Assembly: GCA_038323315.1 (NCBI GenBank)
Contig: JBBQGU010000225.1
Span: forward strand, 1-6,668
Direction of reading: 5' to 3'
DNA length: 6,668 bases
From: Stagnihabitans sp038323315
GTDB taxonomy: Bacteria > Pseudomonadota > Alphaproteobacteria > Rhodobacterales > Rhodobacteraceae
Positions within the stretch are counted from its first letter, which is position 1, and the number at the start of each line of letters is the position of its first letter. This document shows, piece after piece, positions 1 to 5,933 of this stretch. The notes below the pieces were generated by a model. The model made no database searches. It was not told the origin of the DNA and was given only the letters and a program-made list of their open reading frames with translations. The position numbers and the translations under genes were made by a program.

Positions 1-1410
1 GACGAACTGACCGAAAAAGTGATCGAAGCGGCCAATGCCGGCATCGACCTTGTCCTGACCAGCACCAGCTATGCCCTGAACGCGAACATCGAAAACCTGA
101 CGGCCAACACCATCAACGGTGTGAGACTGACCGGCAACACCCTGAACAACGTGCTGACCGGCAGCATCGGCAACGACCTGCTTTTGGGCAGCGGCGGGAA
201 TGACTCGCTGATCGGCGGCGCTGGCGTAGACACATTAAATGGCGAAACCGGCGCAGATGTCATGGTGGGCGGGGCGGAAAACGACGCATATCTGGTCGAC
301 GACGTGCTGGATCTGACGGTGGAACTGTTGGGCGAAGGCACCGATCTGGTCACCAGCACGGTCAACTGGACCCTGATGGACAACACCGAGAACCTGACGC
401 TTGGCGGCATCACGGGCCTGAGCGGTATCGGCAACGGCCTGGGCAATGTGATCACCGGCAATGCAGGGGCCAATGCGCTGAACGGGTTGGGCGGCGCGGA
501 TGACCTGCGTGGTGGCGGCGGAAATGACAGCCTGAACGGTGGCGAAGGCGCCGACATCATGAGCGGCGGTCTTGGCGACGACCTGTTTGTCCTCAACTCT
601 GCCCTCGATACCATCGTCGAACTGGCGGACGAGGGCACCGATCAGGTCAAGACCTCGATCACCTACACCTTGCTGGACAACTTCGAAAACCTCAGCCTCA
701 GCGGCACCGACGATCTGGGCGGCACCGGCAACACCGTGGCCAATATCCTGAAAGGCAATTCCGGCGCGAACCTGCTGAACGGTCTGGGCGGCAATGACAC
801 GATCATCGCCGGTGACGGCGCGGATACCATGGATGGCGGCACGGGGGCAGATTCCATGGCTGGCGGCGCCGGGGCGGATACCTATCTGGTGGACGATGCC
901 GGTGATCTGGTCATCGAAACCTCGGCCAGACAAATCGACACCGTCCTGTCGGCGGTGACCTTCACGCTGGGGGCCAATGTCGAAAACTTGACGCTGCAAG
1001 GCATCAATATCGACGGCACCGGCAACTCCTCGGCCAACACCCTTATCGGCTCCGGCGGCATCAACGTGCTGATGGGTCTGGGTGGCAATGACACGCTGCA
1101 AGGTCTGGACGGCAATGACAGGCTGGATGGCGGCACCGGCAATGACGACATGTTCGGCGGCAACGGCAATGACACCTACGTCGTCAACGCCCTGCGCGAT
1201 AACGTGTCCGAAGCTGGCACCACCGGCCGTGATACCGTCGAAAGCTCGGTCAACTACACCTTGCGCAACAATCTGGAAGATCTGACCCTGACCGGCGGCA
1301 ACAGTATCAACGCAACCGGCAATGCCGCGAACAACACGATCATCGGCAATACCGGCGTCAACAAGATCCAGGGCCTGACCGGCGATGACATCCTGACCGG
1401 CGGTGCCGGG
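1..1410 (+). repeat. Tandem RTX units of about 100 codons inside the coding region
   Basis: Five in-frame units begin at about 1, 310, 607, 904 and 1198, giving periods of 103, 99, 99 and 98 codons; the fifth runs to about 1410. Each unit opens with a D-x-x-x-E motif, passes through an ENLTL-like segment and ends in nonapeptides. Parts are nearly identical at DNA level: 781-800 and 1075-1094 differ at one base in 20. Unit 4 departs from the others, with QID in place of GTD near its start. More units probably lie upstream. Confidence 0.88.
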
Positions 1411-1713
1411 GCGGACCGCTTCATCTTCAACAGCACCGATGTGGGCCTGGACACCATCACCGATTTCAACGGACTGGTGTCGGGCACTGTCGAAGGCGAT
1501 ACGCTGGTCTTTGCCACATCGCTGCTGCTGGGCAGCTTTGTCTATGTCGGTGCGGGCGATTTCTCGGGCGGGTCCGACAACAGCGAGGCGCGCATTCAGG
1601 ATGGCAGCGTGATCATCGACCTTGATGGTGACGAGGTTGGCGATATCAGCATCCAGTTGACCGGGTTGGTCGATGAAACCCAACTGTCTGCGTTGAACTT
1701 CCTTTTCCTCTGA
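1..1713 (+). CDS. RTX-type calcium-binding repeat protein, C-terminal part (5' end outside window)
   Basis: The reading frame is open from the first base and codes for 570 residues before a TGA, so the true start lies upstream. The GTG at 19 falls inside a repeat and is not a credible start. The protein has about five tandem units of about 100 residues. Each holds a segment of the form GTDxVxxSxxYTLxxNxENLTL, a GTGN...N segment, and several GGxGxDxL nonapeptides. In known RTX proteins these nonapeptides bind calcium and fold as a parallel beta-roll outside the cell. From about residue 471 comes a non-repetitive domain starting ADRFIF, with DTITDFNG near residue 484, an EF-hand-like DLDGDEVGD at 540-548, and a hydrophobic end (FLFL). 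This resembles C-terminal targeting regions of type I secreted proteins, so secretion by an ABC/MFP/TolC-type exporter is inferred. No catalytic domain is visible, and the missing N-terminus would decide whether it is an adhesin, enzyme or toxin. A hairpin terminator follows 20 bp after the stop. Confidence 0.9.
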   Translation, partial: DELTEKVIEAANAGIDLVLTSTSYALNANIENLTANTINGVRLTGNTLNNVLTGSIGNDLLLGSGGNDSLIGGAGVDTLNGETGADVMVGGAENDAYLVDDVLDLTVELLGEGTDLVTSTVNWTLMDNTENLTLGGITGLSGIGNGLGNVITGNAGANALNGLGGADDLRGGGGNDSLNGGEGADIMSGGLGDDLFVLNSALDTIVELADEGTDQVKTSITYTLLDNFENLSLSGTDDLGGTGNTVANILKGNSGANLLNGLGGNDTIIAGDGADTMDGGTGADSMAGGAGADTYLVDDAGDLVIETSARQIDTVLSAVTFTLGANVENLTLQGINIDGTGNSSANTLIGSGGINVLMGLGGNDTLQGLDGNDRLDGGTGNDDMFGGNGNDTYVVNALRDNVSEAGTTGRDTVESSVNYTLRNNLEDLTLTGGNSINATGNAANNTIIGNTGVNKIQGLTGDDILTGGAGADRFIFNSTDVGLDTITDFNGLVSGTVEGDTLVFATSLLLGSFVYVGAGDFSGGSDNSEARIQDGSVIIDLDGDEVGDISIQLTGLVDETQLSALNFLFL

Positions 1714-1732
1714 CCCGCCACGCCATTTGATC

Positions 1733-1762
1733 ACGGGCCGCAGCCAGTCTGCGGCCCGTTTC
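1733..1762 (+). terminator. Rho-independent terminator after the RTX gene
   Basis: A perfect 11-bp stem, ACGGGCCGCAG (1733-1743) with CTGCGGCCCGT (1749-1759), closes a 5-base loop (CCAGT). It is followed by a short T run (1759-1761). It starts 20 bp after the RTX stop codon, the expected place for an intrinsic terminator. The T run is short, so efficiency is uncertain. Confidence 0.8.
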
Positions 1763-1784
1763 CGCATACCCAGCCAGACGCAAC

Positions 1785-1812
1785 TGGACAGGTCCGTTCA
1801 GGCCTGTACTGT
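1785..1812 (+). promoter_or_regulatory. Possible sigma-70-type promoter for the TRAP receptor gene
   Basis: TGGACA (1785-1790) matches the -35 consensus TTGACA at five of six bases. After a 16-bp spacer, TACTGT (1807-1812) is a weak -10 matching three of six. It lies downstream of the RTX terminator and upstream of the receptor gene, where a promoter is needed. Transcription would begin near 1819. The call rests on motif similarity only, and the -10 match is poor. Confidence 0.3.
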
Positions 1813-1822
1813 GGGTCAGTAC
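1806..1822. promoter_or_regulatory. Operator-like palindrome upstream of the TRAP receptor gene
   Basis: GTACTG (1806-1811) and CAGTAC (1817-1822) form a perfect 6-bp inverted repeat around a 5-base centre (TGGGT). The size suits a binding site for a dimeric regulator. It overlaps the candidate -10 element, a position suited to repression. No regulator gene is present in the window, and I cannot assign a family. Confidence 0.35.
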
Positions 1823-1860
1823 GGGGCAGGCACGCGCCCTTCGGTTGTTTGCCTGCCCCG
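1822..1860 (+). promoter_or_regulatory. Stem-loop in the leader of the TRAP receptor gene
   Basis: CGGGGCAGGCA (1822-1832) and TGCCTGCCCCG (1850-1860) are a perfect 11-bp inverted repeat with a 17-base loop. The structure ends 31 bp before the start codon and leaves the ribosome binding site free. No T run follows, so it is a poor intrinsic terminator. If transcription starts near 1819 it would sit at the extreme 5' end of the mRNA and could protect it from decay. A regulatory role is inference. Confidence 0.45.
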
Positions 1861-1880
1861 ACATTCGGATGATCAATCAC

Positions 1881-1887
1881 GAGGAGG
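1881..1887 (+). promoter_or_regulatory. Ribosome binding site that fixes the receptor start
   Basis: GAGGAGG is a near-ideal Shine-Dalgarno sequence 4 bases before the ATG at 1892. The frame is open further upstream to 1727, but only the 1892 start puts the twin-arginine signal peptide at the N-terminus. Confidence 0.85.
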
Positions 1888-1891
1888 TTGC

Positions 1892-3004
1892 ATGGATCGT
1901 CGTTCATTCCTGACCAAGGCCACAGTTGGTGGTGTCGGTGCCGCAGGGGCCGCAATACTGGCCGCCCCGGCCATCGCCCAATCCAGCCCCAAAGTGACGT
2001 GGCGCATGACCTCGTCCTTCCCCAAATCGCTCGACACGATCTATGGCGGGGCCGAAGCCCTGGCCAAGATGGTGTCCGAGGCGACCGACGGCAATTTCCA
2101 GATCCAGGTCTTTGCCGCCGGTGAAATCGTTCCCGGTGGCGCACCCGCCGCCGATGCCGTCAGCGCGGGCACGGTCGAGGCGTGCCACACCGTCGGCTAC
2201 TACAACTTCGGCCAGGACCCGACCTTTGCGCTTGCCGCAGCCGTGCCCTTCTCGCTGTCGGCGCGCGGGATCAATGCGTGGCACTACCACGGCGGCGGCA
2301 TCGACCTGTATAACGAGTTCATGGCCACCAAAAACATCTACGCCCTGCCCGGCGGCAATACGGGCGTGCAGATGGGCGGCTGGTTCCGCAAGGAAATCAA
2401 CACCCTCGCCGATCTTCAAGGCCTGAAATTCCGCGTCGGCGGCTTTGCCGGCAAGGTGCTGGCCAAACTCGGCGTCGTGCCGCAGCAGATCCCGGGCGGC
2501 GACATCTATCCCGCGCTGGAAAAAGGCACGATCGACGCCGCCGAATGGGTCGGCCCCTATGACGACGAGAAACTCGGCTTCTTCAAGGTGGCACCCTATT
2601 ACTACTATCCCGGCTGGTGGGAGGGTGGACCGACCGTCCACTTCTTCTTCAACAAGGCCCAGTATGAATCGCTCAGCCCGGCCTATCAATCCCTGCTGCG
2701 CACCGCATGCCATGCGGCCGATTCCGACATGCTGCAGAAATACGACTACAAGAACCCCACCGCCATCAAGTCTCTGGTCGGTCAGGGCGTGCAACTGCGC
2801 CCCTTCAGCCCGGAAATTTTGCAAGCCTGCTTCACTGCCGCTAACGAAGTCTATGCCGAAACCGAGGCCACGAACGCGCCGTTCAAAAAGATCTGGACCT
2901 CGATCAAGGCATTCCGCAACGACTACTACCAATGGACCCAGGTGGCAGAGTACAACTACGACACCTTCATGATGATCCAGCAGCGCGACGGCAAACTGCT
3001 TTAA
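1892..3004 (+). CDS. takP: TRAP transporter periplasmic solute receptor, TakP-like (2-oxoacid binding)
   Basis: This 370-residue protein is the extracytoplasmic receptor (DctP family) of a TRAP transporter. It begins MDRRSFLTKA, a twin-arginine motif, then an Ala/Gly-rich segment and a likely cleavage site AIA|Q after residue 29, so export by Tat is expected. Long stretches match my memory of Rhodobacter sphaeroides TakP, including the segment before ATDGNFQIQVF, the GINAWHYHGGG region (126-136) and DDEKLGFFKVAPYYYYPGWW (224-243). TakP binds pyruvate and other 2-oxoacids together with a cation. Candidate ligand residues by analogy are Arg181 (in LKFRVGGFAG) for the carboxylate, and Gln160, Glu218, Trp219 and perhaps Glu244 near the cation site. 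The long C-terminal helical part fits the helix-swapped dimer known for TakP. The start is fixed by GAGGAGG. Its membrane partners lie convergently downstream. The family is near certain; the exact substrate is inferred. Confidence 0.93.
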   Translation: MDRRSFLTKATVGGVGAAGAAILAAPAIAQSSPKVTWRMTSSFPKSLDTIYGGAEALAKMVSEATDGNFQIQVFAAGEIVPGGAPAADAVSAGTVEACHTVGYYNFGQDPTFALAAAVPFSLSARGINAWHYHGGGIDLYNEFMATKNIYALPGGNTGVQMGGWFRKEINTLADLQGLKFRVGGFAGKVLAKLGVVPQQIPGGDIYPALEKGTIDAAEWVGPYDDEKLGFFKVAPYYYYPGWWEGGPTVHFFFNKAQYESLSPAYQSLLRTACHAADSDMLQKYDYKNPTAIKSLVGQGVQLRPFSPEILQACFTAANEVYAETEATNAPFKKIWTSIKAFRNDYYQWTQVAEYNYDTFMMIQQRDGKLL

Positions 3005-3014
3005 CCCAATCACC

Positions 3015-3044
3015 GCATGCCCCGGCCATCCGGTCGGGGCGTGC
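3015..3044 (+). terminator. Stem-loop after the TRAP receptor gene
   Basis: Bases 3015-3027 (GCATGCCCCGGCC) pair with 3032-3044 (GGTCGGGGCGTGC) in a 13-bp stem with two G-U pairs and a 4-base loop. It begins 10 bp after the TAA. No T run follows, so it may act with Rho or protect the 3' end rather than terminate intrinsically. Confidence 0.6.
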
Positions 3045-3127
3045 CTCGACGCAGCCCACGAAACCCCTGTTCGTCCAAAGGAGTCAGCGCCCCAATCTGC
3101 GCCCGGCAACCAAACGGCATCCAGATT

Positions 3128-3146
3128 GAAATTTCGCAGAAATTTC
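3128..3146. repeat. Doubled GAAATTTC palindrome between convergent genes
   Basis: The self-complementary 8-mer GAAATTTC occurs at 3128-3135 and 3139-3146, separated by GCA. The pair can form a tight 8-bp hairpin on either strand. It is an AT-rich island in GC-rich DNA, 38 bp beyond the permease stop codon on the minus strand. It could be part of a bidirectional 3'-end signal or a protein-binding site. There is no T run. Confidence 0.5.
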
Positions 3147-3184
3147 GCCTGCTCCTCCCGCGTCCGACGCGATTGGCCGCCTTG

Positions 3185-4966
3185 TCAAGGCGCAGGCTTG
3201 ACCACGCCAAAACTTGGTGGGCTCGACAGCAGGTCGGTGCCAGGAGGCGCAGGCGCCACCGGCATGCCTGTGTCACCGCCACCCAAGCCTCCTCCGCCCA
3301 ATCCCGGCCCCAAACCACCCAGACCGCCCAAGCCTCCAAGTCCGCCGCCCAGCCCCGAATTCGGCGTGCTGAAGATCACATGCGAAGTATCCACCACTGG
3401 CCCCTTGTACCGCATGACCATCTGCGGAAATCCGATGACCAACCCGATCATCACGACCTGAATGATCACGAACGGCACCGCCCCCCAATAGATCTGCCCG
3501 GTCCGGACCGGTTCCATCGTCTTGCCCGTCACCTTGTCGACATAAGGTACCTTGGGCGCCACCGATCGCAGATAAAACAGCGAGAATCCGAACGGCGGAT
3601 GCATGAAACTGGTCTGCATATTGACCCCCAGAATGATGCCGAACCAGATCAGATCAATCCCCAACCGCTCGGCCGCCGGGGCCAGCAACGGCACGATGAT
3701 AAACGCCAGCTCAAAGAAATCGAGGAAGAACGCCAGCAGGAACACCAGCACCGACACCGCGATCAGGAATCCCGTCTGCCCCCCCGGCAACGACACCAGC
3801 AGATGCTCGACCCAGATATGCCCGTTGACGCCATAAAAGCTCAGCGAAAACACCCGCGCGCCGATCAGAATGAACATCACAAAGGCGGATAGGCGCGTGG
3901 TCGAGGCGAGCGCCTGCTTCACCACAACCATATTCAGCCGCCCCTTGGTCGCGGCCAGGAACAACGCCCCCACCGCCCCCATCGCCCCGCCCTCGGTCGG
4001 CGTGGCAATCCCCAGAAAGATCGTCCCCAACACCAGGAATATCAACGCAAGCGGCGGAATCAAAACGATAATCACCTGGCTGGTCAACCGCGACATGAAC
4101 CCCAGCCCCAGACCCCGATCCACCAGCGCCGCCAGATACAGCACCAGAACCGCCGCCGCCCCACCCAGAATATCCGCAGATTCGCCGTGCACCGGGTACA
4201 GGTATACCGTCAACCCATAGGCCAACCCCGCCCCCACCAGCACCGCAACCAGCAACGAGGTCACCCCATGCCCCAGCGTCCGCGCCTCCTTTGGCAGCGC
4301 CGGCGCCCAGTCCGGCCGCAACAACGTCACCAGCATCACATAACCCATATACAGACCCGTCAGCACCAATCCCGGCACCAGCGCACCCTTGTACATGTCG
4401 CCGACCGACCGCCCCAACTGATCCGCCAGAATGATCAGCACCAGCGACGGCGGAATGATCTGCGCCAACGTCCCCGAGGCCGCAATCACCCCCGACGCCA
4501 GCCGCCGGTCATAGCCATAGCGCAGCATGATCGGCAGTGAAATCAACCCCATCGCAATGACCGAGGCCGCCACGACCCCCGTCGTCGCCGCCAGCAGCGC
4601 GCCGACAATGATCACCGCATAGGCCAACCCGCCGCGAATGGGACCGAACAACTGCCCCACCGTCTCCAGCAGATCCTCGGCCATGCCCGACCGTTCCAGG
4701 ACCAGCCCCATGAAGGTAAAGAACGGAATGGCCAGCAGCGTATCATTCTGCATCACCCCCCAGAACCGCTCGGGCAGCGCATATAACAGCGGCCAGTCCA
4801 GCGAAATCGACCCGCCCGACATCGGCGCCAGCCAGACCCCGATCACAAAGAACACCAACCCGTTCGCGGCCAGCGAGAATGCCACCGGATACCCGATCAG
4901 CAAGAACACGACCAGCGACGCGAACATGATCGGCGCCATGTTCTGCGCGATGAACTCCAGGATCAT
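3185..4966 (-). CDS. dctM: TRAP transporter large permease subunit (DctM type)
   Basis: This 593-residue, strongly hydrophobic protein is the ion-driven translocating subunit of a TRAP transporter in the inner membrane. Family features are the segment NDTLLAIPFFTFMGLVLERSGMAEDLLE (74-101 region), GTLAQIIPPSLVLIILADQ (165-183), IATPTEGGAMGAVGALF (320-336), FLDFFELAFIIVPLLAPAA (414-432) and NMQTSFMHPPFGFSLFYLRS (449-468). It is longer than the roughly 430 residues of a standard DctM. The extra length comes from a hydrophobic insertion around 230-300, which I associate with the long DctM branch (FcbT3-like), and from a C-terminal extension. Residues 538-564 are almost all Gly and Leu, and the last 29 residues are Pro-rich. 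The ATG overlaps the stop of the small subunit by four bases (ATGA), and GGGGAG lies five bases upstream, so the two are translationally coupled. It should work with the convergent receptor at 1892-3004. Confidence 0.95.
   Translation of the reverse strand: MILEFIAQNMAPIMFASLVVFLLIGYPVAFSLAANGLVFFVIGVWLAPMSGGSISLDWPLLYALPERFWGVMQNDTLLAIPFFTFMGLVLERSGMAEDLLETVGQLFGPIRGGLAYAVIIVGALLAATTGVVAASVIAMGLISLPIMLRYGYDRRLASGVIAASGTLAQIIPPSLVLIILADQLGRSVGDMYKGALVPGLVLTGLYMGYVMLVTLLRPDWAPALPKEARTLGHGVTSLLVAVLVGAGLAYGLTVYLYPVHGESADILGGAAAVLVLYLAALVDRGLGLGFMSRLTSQVIIVLIPPLALIFLVLGTIFLGIATPTEGGAMGAVGALFLAATKGRLNMVVVKQALASTTRLSAFVMFILIGARVFSLSFYGVNGHIWVEHLLVSLPGGQTGFLIAVSVLVFLLAFFLDFFELAFIIVPLLAPAAERLGIDLIWFGIILGVNMQTSFMHPPFGFSLFYLRSVAPKVPYVDKVTGKTMEPVRTGQIYWGAVPFVIIQVVMIGLVIGFPQMVMRYKGPVVDTSHVIFSTPNSGLGGGLGGLGGLGGLGPGLGGGGLGGGDTGMPVAPAPPGTDLLSSPPSFGVVKPAP
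3275..3355 (-). repeat. Gly/Leu-rich low-complexity segment in the permease tail
   Basis: Residues 538-564 of the permease consist of 19 Gly, 7 Leu and 1 Pro, largely as GGL triplet repeats. At DNA level this is a run of short imperfect repeats that could expand or contract by slippage without shifting the frame. It follows the last predicted membrane helix (about 494-514) and a short polar stretch, so it is probably a flexible tail outside the membrane core. Confidence 0.85.
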
Positions 4967-5556
4967 GATTGCTCCCCGGCAATTTTCCGGGCCAGGGCAG
5001 CCCCCTCCAGTTCGGCGCTTTCATGGGCCGACAGGAACGGCGTCGGATCGACCATCGCCCCCGTCATCACCGCAATCTTCTTGATGATCTCGGACACGCC
5101 CTGCAACGTCAGAAGCGCAAAGCCGAACAAAAGCAAGCCCTTGGCGGGCCACAGGATCAGGCCGCCCGAATTGTTCGACATCTCGCCCGACCGTAGCGAC
5201 TGCAGGACATAGGGCGCGAAATAGACGTCCATCAGGATCAGGAACGGCATCAGAAAGAACAGATGCCCCAGCAGATCGATCCAATGCTGCGTCCGCCGCG
5301 ACAGCGCGCCATAGATTATGTCGATCCGGATATGCTCGTTCTGCTGCAAGGTATAGGCCGCAGCCCCCAGAAAGGCAGCGCCATACAAATACCACTGCCC
5401 CTCCAGAAACGCGTTGGACGAGGTGTTGAAAACCTTGCGCACCACCGCATTGCCCGCACTCAGCAGCACCGCCGCCAGAATGCACCAGCCGACTGCCTTG
5501 CCGATCACCTCGGTCAGGCGGTCAATCGCCCGCGCCAAGCCCAACAGATAGCTCAT
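4963..5556 (-). CDS. dctQ: TRAP transporter small membrane subunit (DctQ type)
   Basis: This 197-residue protein is the small membrane subunit, which associates with the DctM permease and helps dock the receptor. Four hydrophobic helices are visible at about 20-38, 52-72, 92-113 and 133-152. The conserved DctQ region is EGQWYLYGAAFLGAAAYTLQ (52-71) followed by QNEHIRIDI, matching the family pattern of a Trp in helix 2 and a charged EHIRID motif. The length is slightly above the usual 160-190, with a polar C-terminal tail after about 170. The ATG at 5556 has GGAGGG five bases upstream. Its TGA overlaps the permease ATG, so the two form one operon. The 377 bp upstream must hold the promoter, but I could not identify it with confidence. 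Confidence 0.93.
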   Translation of the reverse strand: MSYLLGLARAIDRLTEVIGKAVGWCILAAVLLSAGNAVVRKVFNTSSNAFLEGQWYLYGAAFLGAAAYTLQQNEHIRIDIIYGALSRRTQHWIDLLGHLFFLMPFLILMDVYFAPYVLQSLRSGEMSNNSGGLILWPAKGLLLFGFALLTLQGVSEIIKKIAVMTGAMVDPTPFLSAHESAELEGAALARKIAGEQS

Positions 5557-5561
5557 TCCAA

Positions 5562-5567
5562 CCCTCC
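5562..5567 (-). promoter_or_regulatory. Ribosome binding site of the small TRAP subunit
   Basis: Read on the minus strand this is GGAGGG, five bases before the ATG at 5556. It supports that start as the first codon of the dctQ-dctM operon. Confidence 0.75.
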
Positions 5568-5631
5568 ACCGCCGAAGTCACACCATGGGCGATGGCAAGG
5601 GCTGCGGTCAATCAGTTTGGCACAGGTTGAC

Positions 5632-5647
5632 GGCAGGCTCCCCTGCC
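5632..5647. repeat. Short GC-rich inverted repeat upstream of dctQ
   Basis: GGCAGG (5632-5637) and CCTGCC (5642-5647) form a perfect 6-bp stem with a CTCC loop, 76 bp before the dctQ start. It could be an operator or leader hairpin. A repeat this short can arise by chance in GC-rich DNA. Confidence 0.35.
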
Positions 5648-5788
5648 CTGAGGCATCAATCCGTCATTCCGCGATGGCCCGAAGATCACGCCGCAACCCG
5701 CGCCCATTGCAAAGTCCCGGCGACCGCACTGTTTGCGGCCCGCGGCGTGAAACACGGCAACGGGGAAATGCCTTTCGCGTCACCCGCA

Positions 5789-5824
5789 GCCTTGCCGCGC
5801 CGCACTGGGCGAAAATGGCAAGGC
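5789..5824. repeat. 8-bp inverted repeat between the methyltransferase gene and dctQ
   Basis: GCCTTGCC (5789-5796) and GGCAAGGC (5817-5824) are perfect inverted copies around a 20-base centre. It lies 110 bp downstream of the methyltransferase stop and lacks a T run, so it is a weak terminator candidate. It could also be a regulator site. Confidence 0.4.
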
Positions 5825-5933
5825 GTCAGGCTCGTGCAAATCCCGCCGCTGCACATCTGCGGACATTCAGGCCAAGGCGACCGCAGTGGGCGTATCCAAA
5901 CCGTCTATGTTATCTCGAAGAATTTTGCCCGCT

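Larger units (their letters stand above)
5557..5933 (-). other. 377-bp stretch without a convincing gene, upstream of dctQM
   Basis: This lies between the stop of the methyltransferase gene and the start of dctQ, both on the minus strand, so it must contain the methyltransferase 3' end signal and probably the dctQM promoter. The best minus-strand reading frame I found inside it is about 31 codons without family resemblance. I see no T-tailed terminator, no good -35/-10 pair, and no tRNA shape. What can be seen are two inverted repeats (5632-5647 and 5789-5824) and three related GC-rich words around CCGCACTG. Long plus-strand frames that cross it overlap real genes and look like shadows. Confidence 0.6.

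Noticed and set aside
1..1410. CRISPR-like or noncoding tandem repeat
   Set aside because: The periodicity is in frame, about 99 codons long, and encodes recognisable RTX calcium-binding motifs.
235..1767. 510-codon open frame on the minus strand opposite the RTX gene
   Set aside because: It mirrors the repetitive plus-strand gene, runs through the hairpin terminator and has no family resemblance. Long antisense frames are common in GC-rich coding DNA.
1727..1891. Upstream in-frame extension of the receptor to an ATG at 1727
   Set aside because: It would add 55 residues before the Tat signal, includes the RTX terminator hairpin, and lacks a ribosome site. The ATG at 1892 has GAGGAGG and a signal peptide right after it.
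1904..3109. 401-codon open frame on the minus strand opposite the TRAP receptor
   Set aside because: The plus strand clearly encodes a TakP-like receptor. The antisense protein shows no recognisable domain and begins in the noncoding gap.
3017..3892. 291-codon plus-strand open frame across the convergent gap and dctM 3' end
   Set aside because: It is Arg/His/Gln-rich, typical of a shadow of a GC-rich gene on the other strand, and matches no family.
5668..5714. Possible small minus-strand gene of about 31 codons starting near 5707
   Set aside because: There is no convincing ribosome site, hydrophobic segment or family resemblance, and the length is what chance would give.
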